Source: Mycobacterium sp. (lineage in GTDB: Bacteria; Actinomycetota; Actinomycetes; Mycobacteriales; Mycobacteriaceae). From it: a stretch of 64,000 nucleotides of DNA. The position numbers were made by a program, and so were the translations under genes. Positions 17,757-26,566 of this stretch are shown piece after piece (position 1 is the stretch's first letter; every line of letters begins with the position of its first letter). Under the pieces are notes generated by a model, which saw nothing but the letters and a program-made list of their open reading frames with translations, did no database searches and was not told where the DNA came from. The DNA lies in NCBI GenBank assembly GCA_023264735.1, contig JAHFVD010000018.1, positions 22,343 to 86,342 of the forward strand. Reading direction: 5' to 3'.

Positions 17757-18931
17757 GGCTGCCACACCCGGTGCAGCACGGCGGAGACCTGCCGCACCCG
17801 ATCGCGGGCGGTGGTGACATCGGACCCGGTGGCCAGGGCAACTCCGAGCCGAGACCGTGCCGAACCGTCGTGACGGCCCAACAACCGCACGTCGCTCTCC
17901 GGCACGACCAGCGCCTCGGCCAGCAGCACGGGGTCGATCTCCGGGGTGTTCGCGCTCTCGTCGGCGCCCCCGTAGGTGACCTCCGCGGCGCCCGGCGAAA
18001 TCATGATGGTGTCGACCGGCAGGCCCAGGACGGCCCGGGCATGCAGCTCGAACTCCGACAACCGCTGGGTGCGCAGCGTGACCAGCCCGCTGTCGTACGG
18101 CCGCACGCTGACATCGGAGAAATACACCTCGTCGCCGCGCACCAGCAGCTCCACCCCGAACACCCCGCGGCCGCCCAGCGCCCGCACGATCCGCGCGGCC
18201 ACCGACTTCGCCGCGCCCAGCGCCGCCACGGTCATCTGCTGCGGCTGCCAGGACTCCAGGACTCCACCGTCGAGCTGGCGGTGCCCGATCGGCTCGCAGA
18301 AGTGCAGCGCCGGACCTGCGGGCCCGTCGGTGCGCACGGTCAGCAGGGTGACCGCGTAGTCGATCTCGACGACGGTTTCGGCCAGCACCCGGTTGTGCGG
18401 CACCAGGCCGCCGGCGGCGACGGCACGCTGCCAGGCCGGTTCGACATCCTCGGGCCGAAGCAGCACCGACTGACCCTGACCGGGCACCCCGATCACCGGC
18501 TTGACCACCAGCGGGAACCCGGCGTGCTCGGCGACGGCGGTCAGCTCCTCGACGGACCCGGCGAACCAGAACGGCGCGGTCGGCAGGCCCAGTTCGTCGG
18601 CGGCCAGCCGGCGCATCCCCTCCCGGTCCAGGCTCAGCTGGGTGGCATAGACACCCGGCACGACCTGGGTGCTTCCGCCGTCCGCGGCGGCCCGCAGCGC
18701 GTCGATGGCCACCGCGTTGGTGTCGACCACGACATAGGCCGGCTCGACGCGGGCGATGGCGGCGGTCAGTTCGTCGGGGTCGGTGATCTTGACGACGAGT
18801 GCCTCGTCAGCGACGTCGTGGGCCGGTGCGTCGGCGTAGCGATCGACGGCAACCACCTCGGCTCCGAGCCGCTGGAAAGCCAGCACGAGCTCGCGGCTCA
18901 GCTCACCAGATCCGACCAGCATCACACGCAT
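17753..18931 (-). CDS. purT: formate-dependent phosphoribosylglycinamide formyltransferase 2
   Basis: 392 residues. An ATP-grasp enzyme that formylates GAR with formate and ATP in purine synthesis. The N-terminus VMLVGSGELSRELVLAFQ is diagnostic, followed by the ATP-grasp core (PLVVKPVIGVPGQGQS), an FGVELLV strand and SVRPYDSGLVTL. ATG 18931 is preferred: TATCCT on the minus strand (18945-18940) lies 8 nt upstream, consistent with a leaderless message. TTG 18940 is an in-frame alternative. It heads a run with the membrane protein; rhodanese and metZ follow after 44 nt. Confidence 0.94.
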   Translation of the reverse strand: MRVMLVGSGELSRELVLAFQRLGAEVVAVDRYADAPAHDVADEALVVKITDPDELTAAIARVEPAYVVVDTNAVAIDALRAAADGGSTQVVPGVYATQLSLDREGMRRLAADELGLPTAPFWFAGSVEELTAVAEHAGFPLVVKPVIGVPGQGQSVLLRPEDVEPAWQRAVAAGGLVPHNRVLAETVVEIDYAVTLLTVRTDGPAGPALHFCEPIGHRQLDGGVLESWQPQQMTVAALGAAKSVAARIVRALGGRGVFGVELLVRGDEVYFSDVSVRPYDSGLVTLRTQRLSEFELHARAVLGLPVDTIMISPGAAEVTYGGADESANTPEIDPVLLAEALVVPESDVRLLGRHDGSARSRLGVALATGSDVTTARDRVRQVSAVLHRVWQP

Positions 18932-18979
18932 GATGCCCAAGGATAGGTGGAGGCGTCGTGGTGACCACCGCGCAACGGA

Positions 18980-19165
18980 CTAGCGGCGTCTCTTCCGCGG
19001 CTTAATTTCGGGAACCGACAACTCTGGAACCGATCGACGCAGGGCTTTATCGAAGTGGGGAACCGTGAACGCGGCAGAGCCGGATACTTCCCCGAACCTG
19101 CCATGACTCCATCCTTCATAAGCGATGAAGTCGCCGGACATGTCCGGCGACTCACTTCGGCTCAA
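18980..19165 (-). CDS. small ORF coupled to TetR gene
   Basis: 61 residues from TTG 19165, which overlaps the TetR stop (TTGA); ATG 19141 would give 53. The product is rich in Pro, Ser and Arg and ends in a basic KPRKRRR tail. No family is recognised and the start is weak. It could be a real coupled small protein, the degraded end of a longer gene, or chance. Low certainty. Confidence 0.3.
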   Translation of the reverse strand: MSRSESPDMSGDFIAYEGWSHGRFGEVSGSAAFTVPHFDKALRRSVPELSVPEIKPRKRRR

Positions 19166-19761
19166 GATTTCTTACGTCGCGACCGCACGGCAGGACTCTG
19201 GCCGTCGAACACCGATGGCAAAGCGAACTTTCGAAGTTCGTCGCGAAGGCGCGTCGGACTGGGGTCATCGCGAAGCAATGCGAAGGTCAGCACGCCCTGC
19301 AGCCAACGGCTGGCCTCCCCGACCGTGACACCGGGTCTCAAACGCCCAGAAGCCTCGGCACGCTGCAAGATCGGACGCAGGCTGGAGCGAATGAGGATCT
19401 CGATCGGATGCGACTCACCGAATACGCTTTTCACCCGGTCTTCTGGCAGGCTGGCCGATAGCGCAGCCAGTTCCTGATCTCCGCCGGTGAGCTCGACCGC
19501 CCGCGCGAGGAATTCCACCAACGCCTCATCGAGATTGTCGTGCTCCTCCAACTTCCACGAGTCGATCTGGCGCTGGAGATCTTCACAGCACTGCACGATG
19601 GCCAGTTCCAGGAGCTGATCGCGGCTGGAAACGGTGTAGTACAACGTCTGCCGAACGACCCCCGCCGATCGCGCAACGTCGGTCATCGTGGCGCGGTCAG
19701 GACCATACGTGGCAAATGCCTGCCGGGCCGCCCTCACGAGAACGGCGGTCGGTTCCTCCAT
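19162..19761 (-). CDS. TetR family transcriptional regulator
   Basis: 199 residues. The N-terminal helix-turn-helix reads ATMTDVARSAGVVRQTLYYTVSSRDQLLE (about residues 24-52), the classical TetR recognition region, here with LYYTVSSRD in place of LYYYFPSKE. The all-helical C-terminal domain would bind an unknown ligand and dimerise, and the tail is basic (RSRRKKS). It starts 9 nt after the stop of the membrane-protein gene at 19771, so it is co-transcribed with it from the divergent control region near 20.6 kb, which it probably represses. Confidence 0.88.
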   Translation of the reverse strand: MEEPTAVLVRAARQAFATYGPDRATMTDVARSAGVVRQTLYYTVSSRDQLLELAIVQCCEDLQRQIDSWKLEEHDNLDEALVEFLARAVELTGGDQELAALSASLPEDRVKSVFGESHPIEILIRSSLRPILQRAEASGRLRPGVTVGEASRWLQGVLTFALLRDDPSPTRLRDELRKFALPSVFDGQSPAVRSRRKKS

Positions 19762-19770
19762 ACCGCAAGA

Positions 19771-20472
19771 CTATGCGGTAGTGGCTGCGTTGATCTGCCG
19801 CGTGAGCGCCTTGTGGACTTCATAGCTGATTGCACCCATCCAGATTGCAAAGGCGGCGAGCGGGATATAGATGCCGACCAAGCCGTTCCACGCGAAGGGG
19901 CCCTCTTTGAAGAAGAGCACCAAACCGGCCGGGGTGATGAGAATTGCCGCCCACGCCGTCAGGTAGGCAAGCCACCGCGGCAGCACCGGCTCCGTGCCGC
20001 GATCGATGAAGATCGCCACGACGATGCACCACATCTGTACCCACAGCGACCAGATCACGGTGACGAACAGAATCCAGCCGATAGCGTGCAACGCCTCGGT
20101 GATCTCGGCTGAGCGCCCATCGAACCGAAATGCGGCAGCCATCCACACGCCGATCGGAGTGATGAATTCCAGCGACAACAAGCCGCACGAGACAAACTGC
20201 GTCGCAGCAAGCGCTTTCGCGCCATCGATGCGTTTGAGCTGACCGGAGATGGCTGCGGCCCAGGGCACCAAAAGTGCCGAGGCGGCCATCACGATGACAA
20301 GCCCGAGCTTGATCAGAACCGTGTTATCGGCGTAGAGCCGCCGGATCTCCTCGGGAGTTGCGTTCGGACGCGACGGCGGGAAGAAGCCCATCACGAATAT
20401 GAAGGTGGCAAACCAGATCAACACCATCAGCGGGCCGGCCCAGATCAGGACTCGTTGAACGCGTGCTTCCAC
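19771..20472 (-). CDS. polytopic membrane protein
   Basis: 233 residues from GTG 20472, chosen for the AGAGGA SD about 8 nt upstream; the longer frame to 20553 has no such site. About six hydrophobic helices. A central VQMWCIVVAIFIDRG segment is followed by LPRWLAYLTAWAAILI, a PRWL pattern shared with the protein at 29902-30582. No transport or catalytic motif is recognised. It is in an operon with TetR and divergent from the CrtI-like oxidoreductase, so it is probably part of the same regulated response. Confidence 0.7.
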   Translation of the reverse strand: MEARVQRVLIWAGPLMVLIWFATFIFVMGFFPPSRPNATPEEIRRLYADNTVLIKLGLVIVMAASALLVPWAAAISGQLKRIDGAKALAATQFVSCGLLSLEFITPIGVWMAAAFRFDGRSAEITEALHAIGWILFVTVIWSLWVQMWCIVVAIFIDRGTEPVLPRWLAYLTAWAAILITPAGLVLFFKEGPFAWNGLVGIYIPLAAFAIWMGAISYEVHKALTRQINAATTA

Positions 20473-20584
20473 AATCGAATTCCTCTCGCCACTGGGGCTA
20501 TTCGCGTGATGGGACGGGCGCAGCCCGACGCGATCACGCCGAGGTCTGGACAATCCACGTGCCGTAGGTCACACTAACACCGAA

Positions 20585-20617
20585 ACGACAATTAGACAAT
20601 TAGCGTCGTATTGTCGT
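20585..20617. promoter_or_regulatory. putative TetR operator in divergent promoter region
   Basis: ACGACAAT (20585-20592) and ATTGTCGT (20610-20617) form a perfect 8-bp inverted repeat. The octamer ACAATTAG is also repeated in tandem (20588-20595 and 20596-20603), giving a second half-site pairing, GACAAT-N9-ATTGTC (20595-20615), of typical TetR-operator size. It lies between the two divergent transcription units, one of which encodes a TetR protein, and just upstream of the SD at 20623. Operator function is inferred. Confidence 0.6.
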
Positions 20618-20636
20618 AACCCTGAGGAGGACATCG

Positions 20637-22211
20637 GTGCCCGACCACTACGACTTCGCCGTCATCGGCGGTGGGCACAACGGCCTGAGCGCGGCGTGCA
20701 CGCTCGCCGGCGCCGGGGCGTCGGTGGTGGTGCTGGAACAGTGCGGCATCGTCGGCGGCCTGTCGACGAGTTACCCGTATCTTGCTGCCGCACCACAGCA
20801 TTGGCTGAGCTTGGGCGCAATGGACGACATGTTCATGTCGTGCACGTCGATCGTCGAGGATCTTCAATTGCGCCGGCACGGATTCGACACCATCCCGGTG
20901 CCGGCACCATATGGCTGGCTCGGCGAGGACGGCGAGTCGCTGCTGTTGTTCTCCGACTTCGACCGAACGGTGCGCGAGGTCCGTCGGTTTTCCGAGCATG
21001 ACGCCCGCGCCTACGCCGACCTCCAGCCTGCTCTGTCCTGGATTTTTCGCGCGCTCACCAGCGTGATGTCACGGCATCCGGCCAAACTGGTCGGCGTCGA
21101 GATGGGCAAGAATCTGCTCCGCCTGGCACCTGACCGTTCGACACGACGCCGGCTCGGACAGATCATGTCCAACAACCTCATTGACCTGATGGCCGAGACG
21201 TTCCGCAGTGATCAGATGCGGTCACTGTGCACCTATTGGGGCAGCATGATCGGTCCCATCGACGCCGACGGCGGGGGCTTCTACTGCGTGGGCCTGGCCG
21301 CAGTGCACATGAAAACCGGTGTGCAGCGGCCGCGCCGTGGAATGTCATCGGTTGTCGAGGCCCTCGCCGCCAAAGCCCGGCACCACGGTGCCGACATCCG
21401 GACGAATGCCGCGGTAGAGCGCGTACTGGTTTCCGACAACGTCGCCGTCGGCGTGCGCCTTGCCGACGGTACCGAGATCAGAACCCGGAGGGGGGTTCTC
21501 GCCGCGGTGCCACCGCAATCGGCCTACGGTCCGCTGCTGGACGACGGGGCCGTCGACACCGCGGTGCGGGCCAAGGTGGCGACGATGCCGGCGAGCGGAA
21601 ACAACTCGGCGACATTCAAGGTCGACATGGCACTCGCGGGCCGCGTCGAGTTCACCGCCGGGATGCGACAGCGAGCCAAGGTCGATGGATCCGATCTACG
21701 GAAAGTCTCGTTGATGACAGGCACATTCGATGATCAGATCACCCAGCTCGGGCTGATCCGTCGCGGCGAGTCCCTGCCGCGACCACCGATCTACATCGCG
21801 GTGCTCTCAGGTCTGGACCCGACTGTCGCACCGGATGGTCAGGATGTCCTCTACCTCGCCTCCAATGTGCCGGCGCAGCCGCGCGAGAGCTGGGAGACTG
21901 CCAAACCGTGGTTAACCACGGCGATCCTGGAATCCGCTTCGGCGCACCTGTCGGGTATCGACAGCGAGATCGATCGAATCGTCACCTCACCCGCCGATTA
22001 CGGAACCCAATTCGGCACACCGAACGGCTCTTACTTCCACATCGATATGACCCCGCTGCGCCTGGGGATGCGACGCCCAGCGCCGGGCCTGGGCGGCTAC
22101 CGCGGACCCATCACCGGTTACTTCCATGCCGGGGCAGGATCGCATCCCGGTGGCGGGGTCAGCGCCTGGCCCGGCCGCCTCGCTGCTCAGACCGCACTAT
22201 CGGATCGTTGA
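20637..22211 (+). CDS. CrtI/phytoene-desaturase-like FAD oxidoreductase
   Basis: 524 residues, GTG start behind a strong GAGGAGGA SD (20623-20630). The N-terminal dinucleotide fold FAVIGGGHNGLSAACTLA (7-24) with VVVLEQCGIVGG, and the C-terminal GSHPGGGVSAWPGR, match the CrtI/PYROXD2-like flavoprotein family. Members desaturate or isomerise long isoprenoid or lipid substrates, so the substrate is likely hydrophobic. It is cytosolic or membrane-peripheral. It is followed after 38 nt by a 7-TM protein, and both face a TetR operon across a palindromic operator. Confidence 0.82.
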   Translation: MPDHYDFAVIGGGHNGLSAACTLAGAGASVVVLEQCGIVGGLSTSYPYLAAAPQHWLSLGAMDDMFMSCTSIVEDLQLRRHGFDTIPVPAPYGWLGEDGESLLLFSDFDRTVREVRRFSEHDARAYADLQPALSWIFRALTSVMSRHPAKLVGVEMGKNLLRLAPDRSTRRRLGQIMSNNLIDLMAETFRSDQMRSLCTYWGSMIGPIDADGGGFYCVGLAAVHMKTGVQRPRRGMSSVVEALAAKARHHGADIRTNAAVERVLVSDNVAVGVRLADGTEIRTRRGVLAAVPPQSAYGPLLDDGAVDTAVRAKVATMPASGNNSATFKVDMALAGRVEFTAGMRQRAKVDGSDLRKVSLMTGTFDDQITQLGLIRRGESLPRPPIYIAVLSGLDPTVAPDGQDVLYLASNVPAQPRESWETAKPWLTTAILESASAHLSGIDSEIDRIVTSPADYGTQFGTPNGSYFHIDMTPLRLGMRRPAPGLGGYRGPITGYFHAGAGSHPGGGVSAWPGRLAAQTALSDR

Positions 22212-22249
22212 TCCGGTAGTCAAACAAGAGAATTCGACGACAAACCCCT

Positions 22250-22966
22250 ATGTATCAGGTAGCAGATGTACTGCGAGTGATCGACGAGCACACCGTGACG
22301 GTGACGGTGCTCGTACTGTTCGGCTGGATCGGCGGATTCGTCCAGATCGGCGAGGCGTTACGCCTTGGATTCACCCAGCGGGTCGCCGGCCAGCCGTTGG
22401 GCACAACGATCGTGATGTTGGCCCACGATCTGACGTTCACATTGAGCTATCACCACTTCGTCCACGACGTCGGCCATCCTATGTTCGTGCTGTTCTGGGT
22501 GGGCATGGTGGTATCCAACTTCATCGAGTTCGTCATGCTCTATCACTGGGTGCGGTACCAGAGTTCAGGATTGCCGATACCTCTGGTCTGTGCACTCGTC
22601 GGATTATTTCTGAGCTTGGCCTTCACGCTCTGGTGGTGGGCTCAGTCGCTGGTCGACGACCCACTCGATTTGGTTGGCCTGACCGTGGTGCAAGTTGGCG
22701 CCGTCGCGTTCGGCGTCCCGATGTTATTGGGCCGCAGGAGTGCACGCGGCACATCGCGTGTCTTCGTGTGGGCAACGCTGCTCGGTCCGGGGTCACTCGG
22801 CTTTCTTTTCATTCCCTATCTCGCACCGACCATCGGTTCGCACTGGCAGTTCTGGGCCGTGGTGGCGTCAACCACGTTGTGCGCTGCTGGCTTTGTGCTG
22901 CTCTATGAAAGGCTTCGGCACGACGAGTCTCGCGACGGCATTGGGGTTGGGGCGCCTGTCAATTGA
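22250..22966 (+). CDS. seven-TM membrane protein of unknown function
   Basis: 238 residues with seven predicted helices and short loops. Charged or polar residues lie inside the helices: GEAL in helix 1, AHDLTF in helix 2 and SNFIEFVMLYHW in helix 3. This size, topology and pattern of buried acidic residues recall membrane-bound terpene or lycopene cyclases, but no diagnostic motif proves it. It lies 38 nt downstream of the CrtI-like flavoprotein, so the two probably act on the same hydrophobic substrate. Alternatives are a transporter or an uncharacterised DUF protein. Confidence 0.6.
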   Translation: MYQVADVLRVIDEHTVTVTVLVLFGWIGGFVQIGEALRLGFTQRVAGQPLGTTIVMLAHDLTFTLSYHHFVHDVGHPMFVLFWVGMVVSNFIEFVMLYHWVRYQSSGLPIPLVCALVGLFLSLAFTLWWWAQSLVDDPLDLVGLTVVQVGAVAFGVPMLLGRRSARGTSRVFVWATLLGPGSLGFLFIPYLAPTIGSHWQFWAVVASTTLCAAGFVLLYERLRHDESRDGIGVGAPVN

Positions 22967-23048
22967 GGTGTCGCTGACCTGTGCAGCTCCATGGGCCACG
23001 CCAGAGACGACGCGCTGTGCCTCGGTCGAGCGCTCGAGCGCCCGGCGC

Positions 23049-24164
23049 TCATCCCCGCGCAGGCCAGTGCCAGGACGGCTCGTCGAGCAGACCCTGCCCG
23101 ACGATGGTTGTCTGGCCCAATTCCTTGGTGAGTTCGATGGCGTTGACGTCGCGCTGCTGGCGGCGCAACGCCGTCACCAAGGCGTCGGCGTGCGTCACGA
23201 CGACGACCTGGGATCGCTCCGAGGATCGGGCGATCAGCGCGGCCAGCGCAGGCAGCAGGTCGGGGTGCAGGCTGGCCTCCGGCTCGTTGAGCACGGTCAG
23301 CTCGGCGGGCCGCGGGGTGAGTAGCGCGGCAACCCACAGCAGGTAGCGCAGCGTGCCGTCGGAGAGTTCGGCCGCGGTCAGCGCCCGCAGCATCCCGGGC
23401 TGGCGCAGGGTGACCTCGAAGCGTCCGTCACTGTTGGGGATCTCCACCCGGCTGCCCGGGAACGCCTCGTCCACCGCCTGGGCCAGTGCGGGCGAGTCGC
23501 CGACCTCGACAATGGTCTGCAGCGCCGCGGCGAGATCGGCGCCGTCATGACTCAAAACCATTGTCCTGGTGCCGATCTGGGGCTTCCGCGCGGGTGCGGC
23601 ACTGTCGGTGCGGACGTGGTCGTAGAACCGCCAGGACCGCACTCGCTCGCGTAAGGCCAGCAGTTCGGGTGCGGCTTGTGGGTCGGCGACCTCGCTGAGC
23701 ATGCTGTCGAACGGTCGCAGCGTGGCAGCGGTGCGCCACTCGCCCTCGACATCGCGGATCAGCACCGCCGGACCCGACCGCTCGGCCAACAGCGCCGACG
23801 GACGCAGGGCAGGCCCGGCCCACACCGCCTCCGACTTGATCTCGGGGTCCAGATTGAACGCGGTATTGCCGTCGATGGGGAGCCCGAAATCCACGGCGTA
23901 GCCGAAATCCTCACCGGCGAAGCCGAGCTTGAGGCTCACCGGACCCTTCTTGCCCTGCCCCGCCCACATCGTCGAACTCAGCCCGCCCTCGCGGGCCAGC
24001 GCGTTGACCGAGCCGTTGCGCGCCGAGTCGGCCAGCAGCCGCAACGCCCGGTACAGGCTGGACTTGCCGGAGCCGTTGGGGCCGGTGACGACATTGCAGC
24101 CACGCAGCGGCAAGACCAGCCGACGCAGCGAGCGGTAGTTCTCCACGGCCACGGTGTCGAGCAC
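23049..24164 (-). CDS. AAA ATPase, SMC/RecF-like (OLD-type) ATP-binding protein
   Basis: 371 residues. Walker A GPNGSGKS (28-35) follows the typical VENYRSLRRLVLPL N-terminus. An ABC-type signature-like ELSDGTLRYL, Walker B LTVLNEPEASLHP and VVVVTHADALV follow in order. This is the AAA_21/AAA_15-type ATPase found alone or with nucleases in defence and repair systems. No partner nuclease gene is adjacent here: the neighbours are a 7-TM protein (convergent) and a phosphodiesterase. Function unknown beyond ATP hydrolysis. Confidence 0.82.
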   Translation of the reverse strand: MLDTVAVENYRSLRRLVLPLRGCNVVTGPNGSGKSSLYRALRLLADSARNGSVNALAREGGLSSTMWAGQGKKGPVSLKLGFAGEDFGYAVDFGLPIDGNTAFNLDPEIKSEAVWAGPALRPSALLAERSGPAVLIRDVEGEWRTAATLRPFDSMLSEVADPQAAPELLALRERVRSWRFYDHVRTDSAAPARKPQIGTRTMVLSHDGADLAAALQTIVEVGDSPALAQAVDEAFPGSRVEIPNSDGRFEVTLRQPGMLRALTAAELSDGTLRYLLWVAALLTPRPAELTVLNEPEASLHPDLLPALAALIARSSERSQVVVVTHADALVTALRRQQRDVNAIELTKELGQTTIVGQGLLDEPSWHWPARG

Positions 24165-24198
24165 GCCCCTACCTAACCAAAGGGCGCCGACACCGCGA

Positions 24199-25914
24199 TC
24201 AGGCGGCGATGGTCTCGGGAATCGGTACCGCGGTCGCGGGCGGCAGGGGCTGGGTGCCCGGCACAGTGGTGTACGGCCACAGCTCCGGAGGGATGATCTG
24301 ATTGCCCGTCACGCCCGTCAGGCGCGCGATGATCTGCGCGGGGATGTTCGTCAGCTGGTAGAGCACGGCGCCGATGAACTGGATTGGCAGCTTGAGCGGT
24401 TCGGACATGCCGGTCGTGAGGCCATTGAACAGGGTGTACACGACGTAGGGAATGGTCGCTGCGATGGTGCGGACGTCGAGGGCGACGGTGGTGGCGATGT
24501 CGGGATAGCCATACATCGCGATCGCGTCGTCGAGTGCCTGGTTGAGCGCTTCCTGGCTGGGATCGATCGGTGCGTAATCGTTTGCGCTGCGGTCCATCAG
24601 GGGTTTGCCCTGCGAATAGGGCTCGGGCGCCAGGCCGAACAATGCCGATACGGTGGGCGTGACATCGATGTTGAGATAGGTGTTGTTGATTGCCCCCGGC
24701 ACGAAGCCGGAGCCGTTCGCGATCACGAAAGTAGTGGTTTCCCAAGGTGTTTGGAAGCCGTGTGCGCGCATATCGGAGCCGAGTCGGATGGTCGGCCACG
24801 GCACCTGACCGTGGTCGGTGGTCACGATCACCGTCCACTTCTCGCCTGGATGCGCGGCGTTCCAGTCGGTGACCGCAGCCATGATCTCGCCGACATTCGC
24901 ATCGACGTTGCGCAGCGCGTTGGCGTACTCCGGCGATCCGGCATCGGACTCGTGCCCGGTGTTATCGACCCCGACGAAGTAGGTGAAATTGAAGCTCGAC
25001 ACGCCTTCGGTGGTGCCGTTGATCGCGTCGACGGACGCCTGGCCCACCAGGTTGTCGGTCTCCAACCAGCTGTCCTTGTACTTCGGGAAGAACTTGATCG
25101 TGTCGGCCGGAATCGAGCCCGCGCCGGCGATCTGGGCGATGTTCTCCCAGTCGGCGATGGCCGTGGTCTCGATGGACGGGTCGTAGGTCTCGAGCTGGTT
25201 GAAGATCGTCGGCCACTTGTTGTAGGTCCACGGGGTGAAGACGTTGTTGATCACGCCTGCCGTCTCACCCCACACGCCCGTCAGAATTCCCGTCCACGAG
25301 GGGTTGGAGATGGTGGTGTGCCCGACGATGGTCGACACGGCGGTGGTGCCGCCGTACATCAGGGCCTGGAGGTTCACGTTGGCGTCGTCGGCCAGGATCG
25401 CGCTGAGATTGGTGCCGTCGATTCCGATCACCAGCACGTGGGTCGGTGTACTGGCGTCCAAGGTGCTGACCGAACCGCCGGTGCCCGCTGCGGCCGACGC
25501 GGTCGCGGTCATCACCAATCCGCGGCGACTATGGCCGATCCCCGGCGACACCGTCGTCGAGCCCGTTCCGGACGAGGAGGGCGGCGCGATCCCCAGGGTC
25601 GAGAGCGCCGCCGCGAGCGCTTCGGCCGCCGGAGTCGCGGTGCGTCCGGCGGCGGCGGTCTTGCGGGTGGCGGCCGCCGCGGCGGACGACTTGGCGGGCT
25701 GGCTCACCGCGCCGGGGATGCGCCGAGTGTCAGTCTGGGGACGGCTGCGTGCCCGCGGCCCCGCGCTGGACGAGCTGGCCTTGGCCGTACCTGCCGACGG
25801 GCCGGCATCGGAGCCGCCCGTGTCGGCGTAGGCGACTGCCGTCGCGACGGACGTCCCTAGGCCGAAGAGGCCCGCCGCGGCGACCCCCACGCATAGTTGC
25901 TTGGCACGACTCAT
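24199..25914 (-). CDS. secreted alkaline-phosphatase-superfamily (NPP-type) phosphodiesterase
   Basis: 571 residues from ATG 25914, with a GGGAG SD 8 nt upstream. A signal peptide ends at AYA (about residue 31) and is followed by about 90 residues of Ser/Ala/Thr/Arg low complexity. The catalytic domain begins HVLVIGIDGTNL (metal-binding Asp). GHTTISNPSWTGI holds the nucleophile Thr, GHESDAGSP and TTDHGQVPWP supply further metal ligands. The type I phosphodiesterase/nucleotide pyrophosphatase family cleaves phosphodiesters outside the cytoplasm. The C-terminal 100 residues are hydrophobic and Pro-rich and may anchor it in the envelope. Confidence 0.85.
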   Translation of the reverse strand: MSRAKQLCVGVAAAGLFGLGTSVATAVAYADTGGSDAGPSAGTAKASSSSAGPRARSRPQTDTRRIPGAVSQPAKSSAAAAATRKTAAAGRTATPAAEALAAALSTLGIAPPSSSGTGSTTVSPGIGHSRRGLVMTATASAAAGTGGSVSTLDASTPTHVLVIGIDGTNLSAILADDANVNLQALMYGGTTAVSTIVGHTTISNPSWTGILTGVWGETAGVINNVFTPWTYNKWPTIFNQLETYDPSIETTAIADWENIAQIAGAGSIPADTIKFFPKYKDSWLETDNLVGQASVDAINGTTEGVSSFNFTYFVGVDNTGHESDAGSPEYANALRNVDANVGEIMAAVTDWNAAHPGEKWTVIVTTDHGQVPWPTIRLGSDMRAHGFQTPWETTTFVIANGSGFVPGAINNTYLNIDVTPTVSALFGLAPEPYSQGKPLMDRSANDYAPIDPSQEALNQALDDAIAMYGYPDIATTVALDVRTIAATIPYVVYTLFNGLTTGMSEPLKLPIQFIGAVLYQLTNIPAQIIARLTGVTGNQIIPPELWPYTTVPGTQPLPPATAVPIPETIAA

Positions 25915-26049
25915 TGCCCACTCCCGACCTCGTCCGAAACGACCGACAGCGACAGGTGCGGGCAACCACCTGGACCCCCAAGACCCGTTCGCCTGCAATA
26001 TCTTTACTCACGGTGGGCGAAGTCCGCAGCCAACTCACAAACCTGGGAG

Positions 26050-26523
26050 TCAGGAACCCAGATCGGCGCGGAAGGCGGTCATCGCGGTCAACACGGCGGT
26101 GAACACCCGGTGCGCGGCGGCGAGATCCTCATCGGGTAGCTCGGCGAGCACCCGGTGGGTGTGGATGGCCAGTGGGGTGAAGAACGCCCGACCCACTTCG
26201 ATGCCGTGATCGGCATAACGCAGGATCACCTTGCGCCGGTCGGCCGGGTCGGAGTCGCGGCGCAGATGGCCGGATTCGATCATCCGCTCGACGAGATAGG
26301 TGATCGCCGCACCGGACAGGCCCATCCTGGTCCGCAGTTCCCCAGCGGTCAGCGGCGTACCGGCGTTCTCGGCGACCATGATGTGCACCAGCGCCCGGAA
26401 ATCGTTGGCCGACAGCCCGTGGATGCCGGCGAATGCCCGGCCGACTTGATCGGATTCGGCCGACAATGCCTGAACGTCGGCGACCACGGCCGACTCCAGC
26501 TCGGTGCGGCCGGTTTCATCCAT
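26050..26523 (-). CDS. MarR family transcriptional regulator
   Basis: 157 residues. The winged helix is clear: LTAGELRTRMGLSGAAITYLVERMIESGHLRRDSDPADRRKVILR at about residues 58-101, including the DxRxxxxxLT-like wing. Dimerisation helices flank it. It is divergent from the MMPL transporter gene at 26584 with a half-site array between them, so autoregulation and repression of the MMPL/P450 unit is likely. The ligand is unknown. Confidence 0.92.
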   Translation of the reverse strand: MDETGRTELESAVVADVQALSAESDQVGRAFAGIHGLSANDFRALVHIMVAENAGTPLTAGELRTRMGLSGAAITYLVERMIESGHLRRDSDPADRRKVILRYADHGIEVGRAFFTPLAIHTHRVLAELPDEDLAAAHRVFTAVLTAMTAFRADLGS

Positions 26524-26539
26524 CCCCCCAGGATATCTG

Positions 26540-26566
26540 TTCAGTTGCTGAAATGTTCAGAATATG
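26540..26566. promoter_or_regulatory. MarR-type operator: four alternating half-sites
   Basis: TTCAG (26540-26544), CTGAA (26548-26552) and TTCAG (26556-26560), then the imperfect ATGAA (26564-26568), recur every 8 bp with 3-bp spacers. This gives two overlapping perfect inverted repeats, TTCAG-TTG-CTGAA and CTGAA-ATG-TTCAG. It occupies the 60-bp gap between the divergent marR and mmpL starts. Repressor binding is inferred from position and symmetry. Confidence 0.6.

Noticed and set aside
24154..25860. Long open frame of 568 codons on the plus strand
   Set aside because: It lies wholly opposite the motif-complete secreted phosphodiesterase and has repetitive Arg/Gly-rich composition typical of antisense frames in GC-rich DNA.
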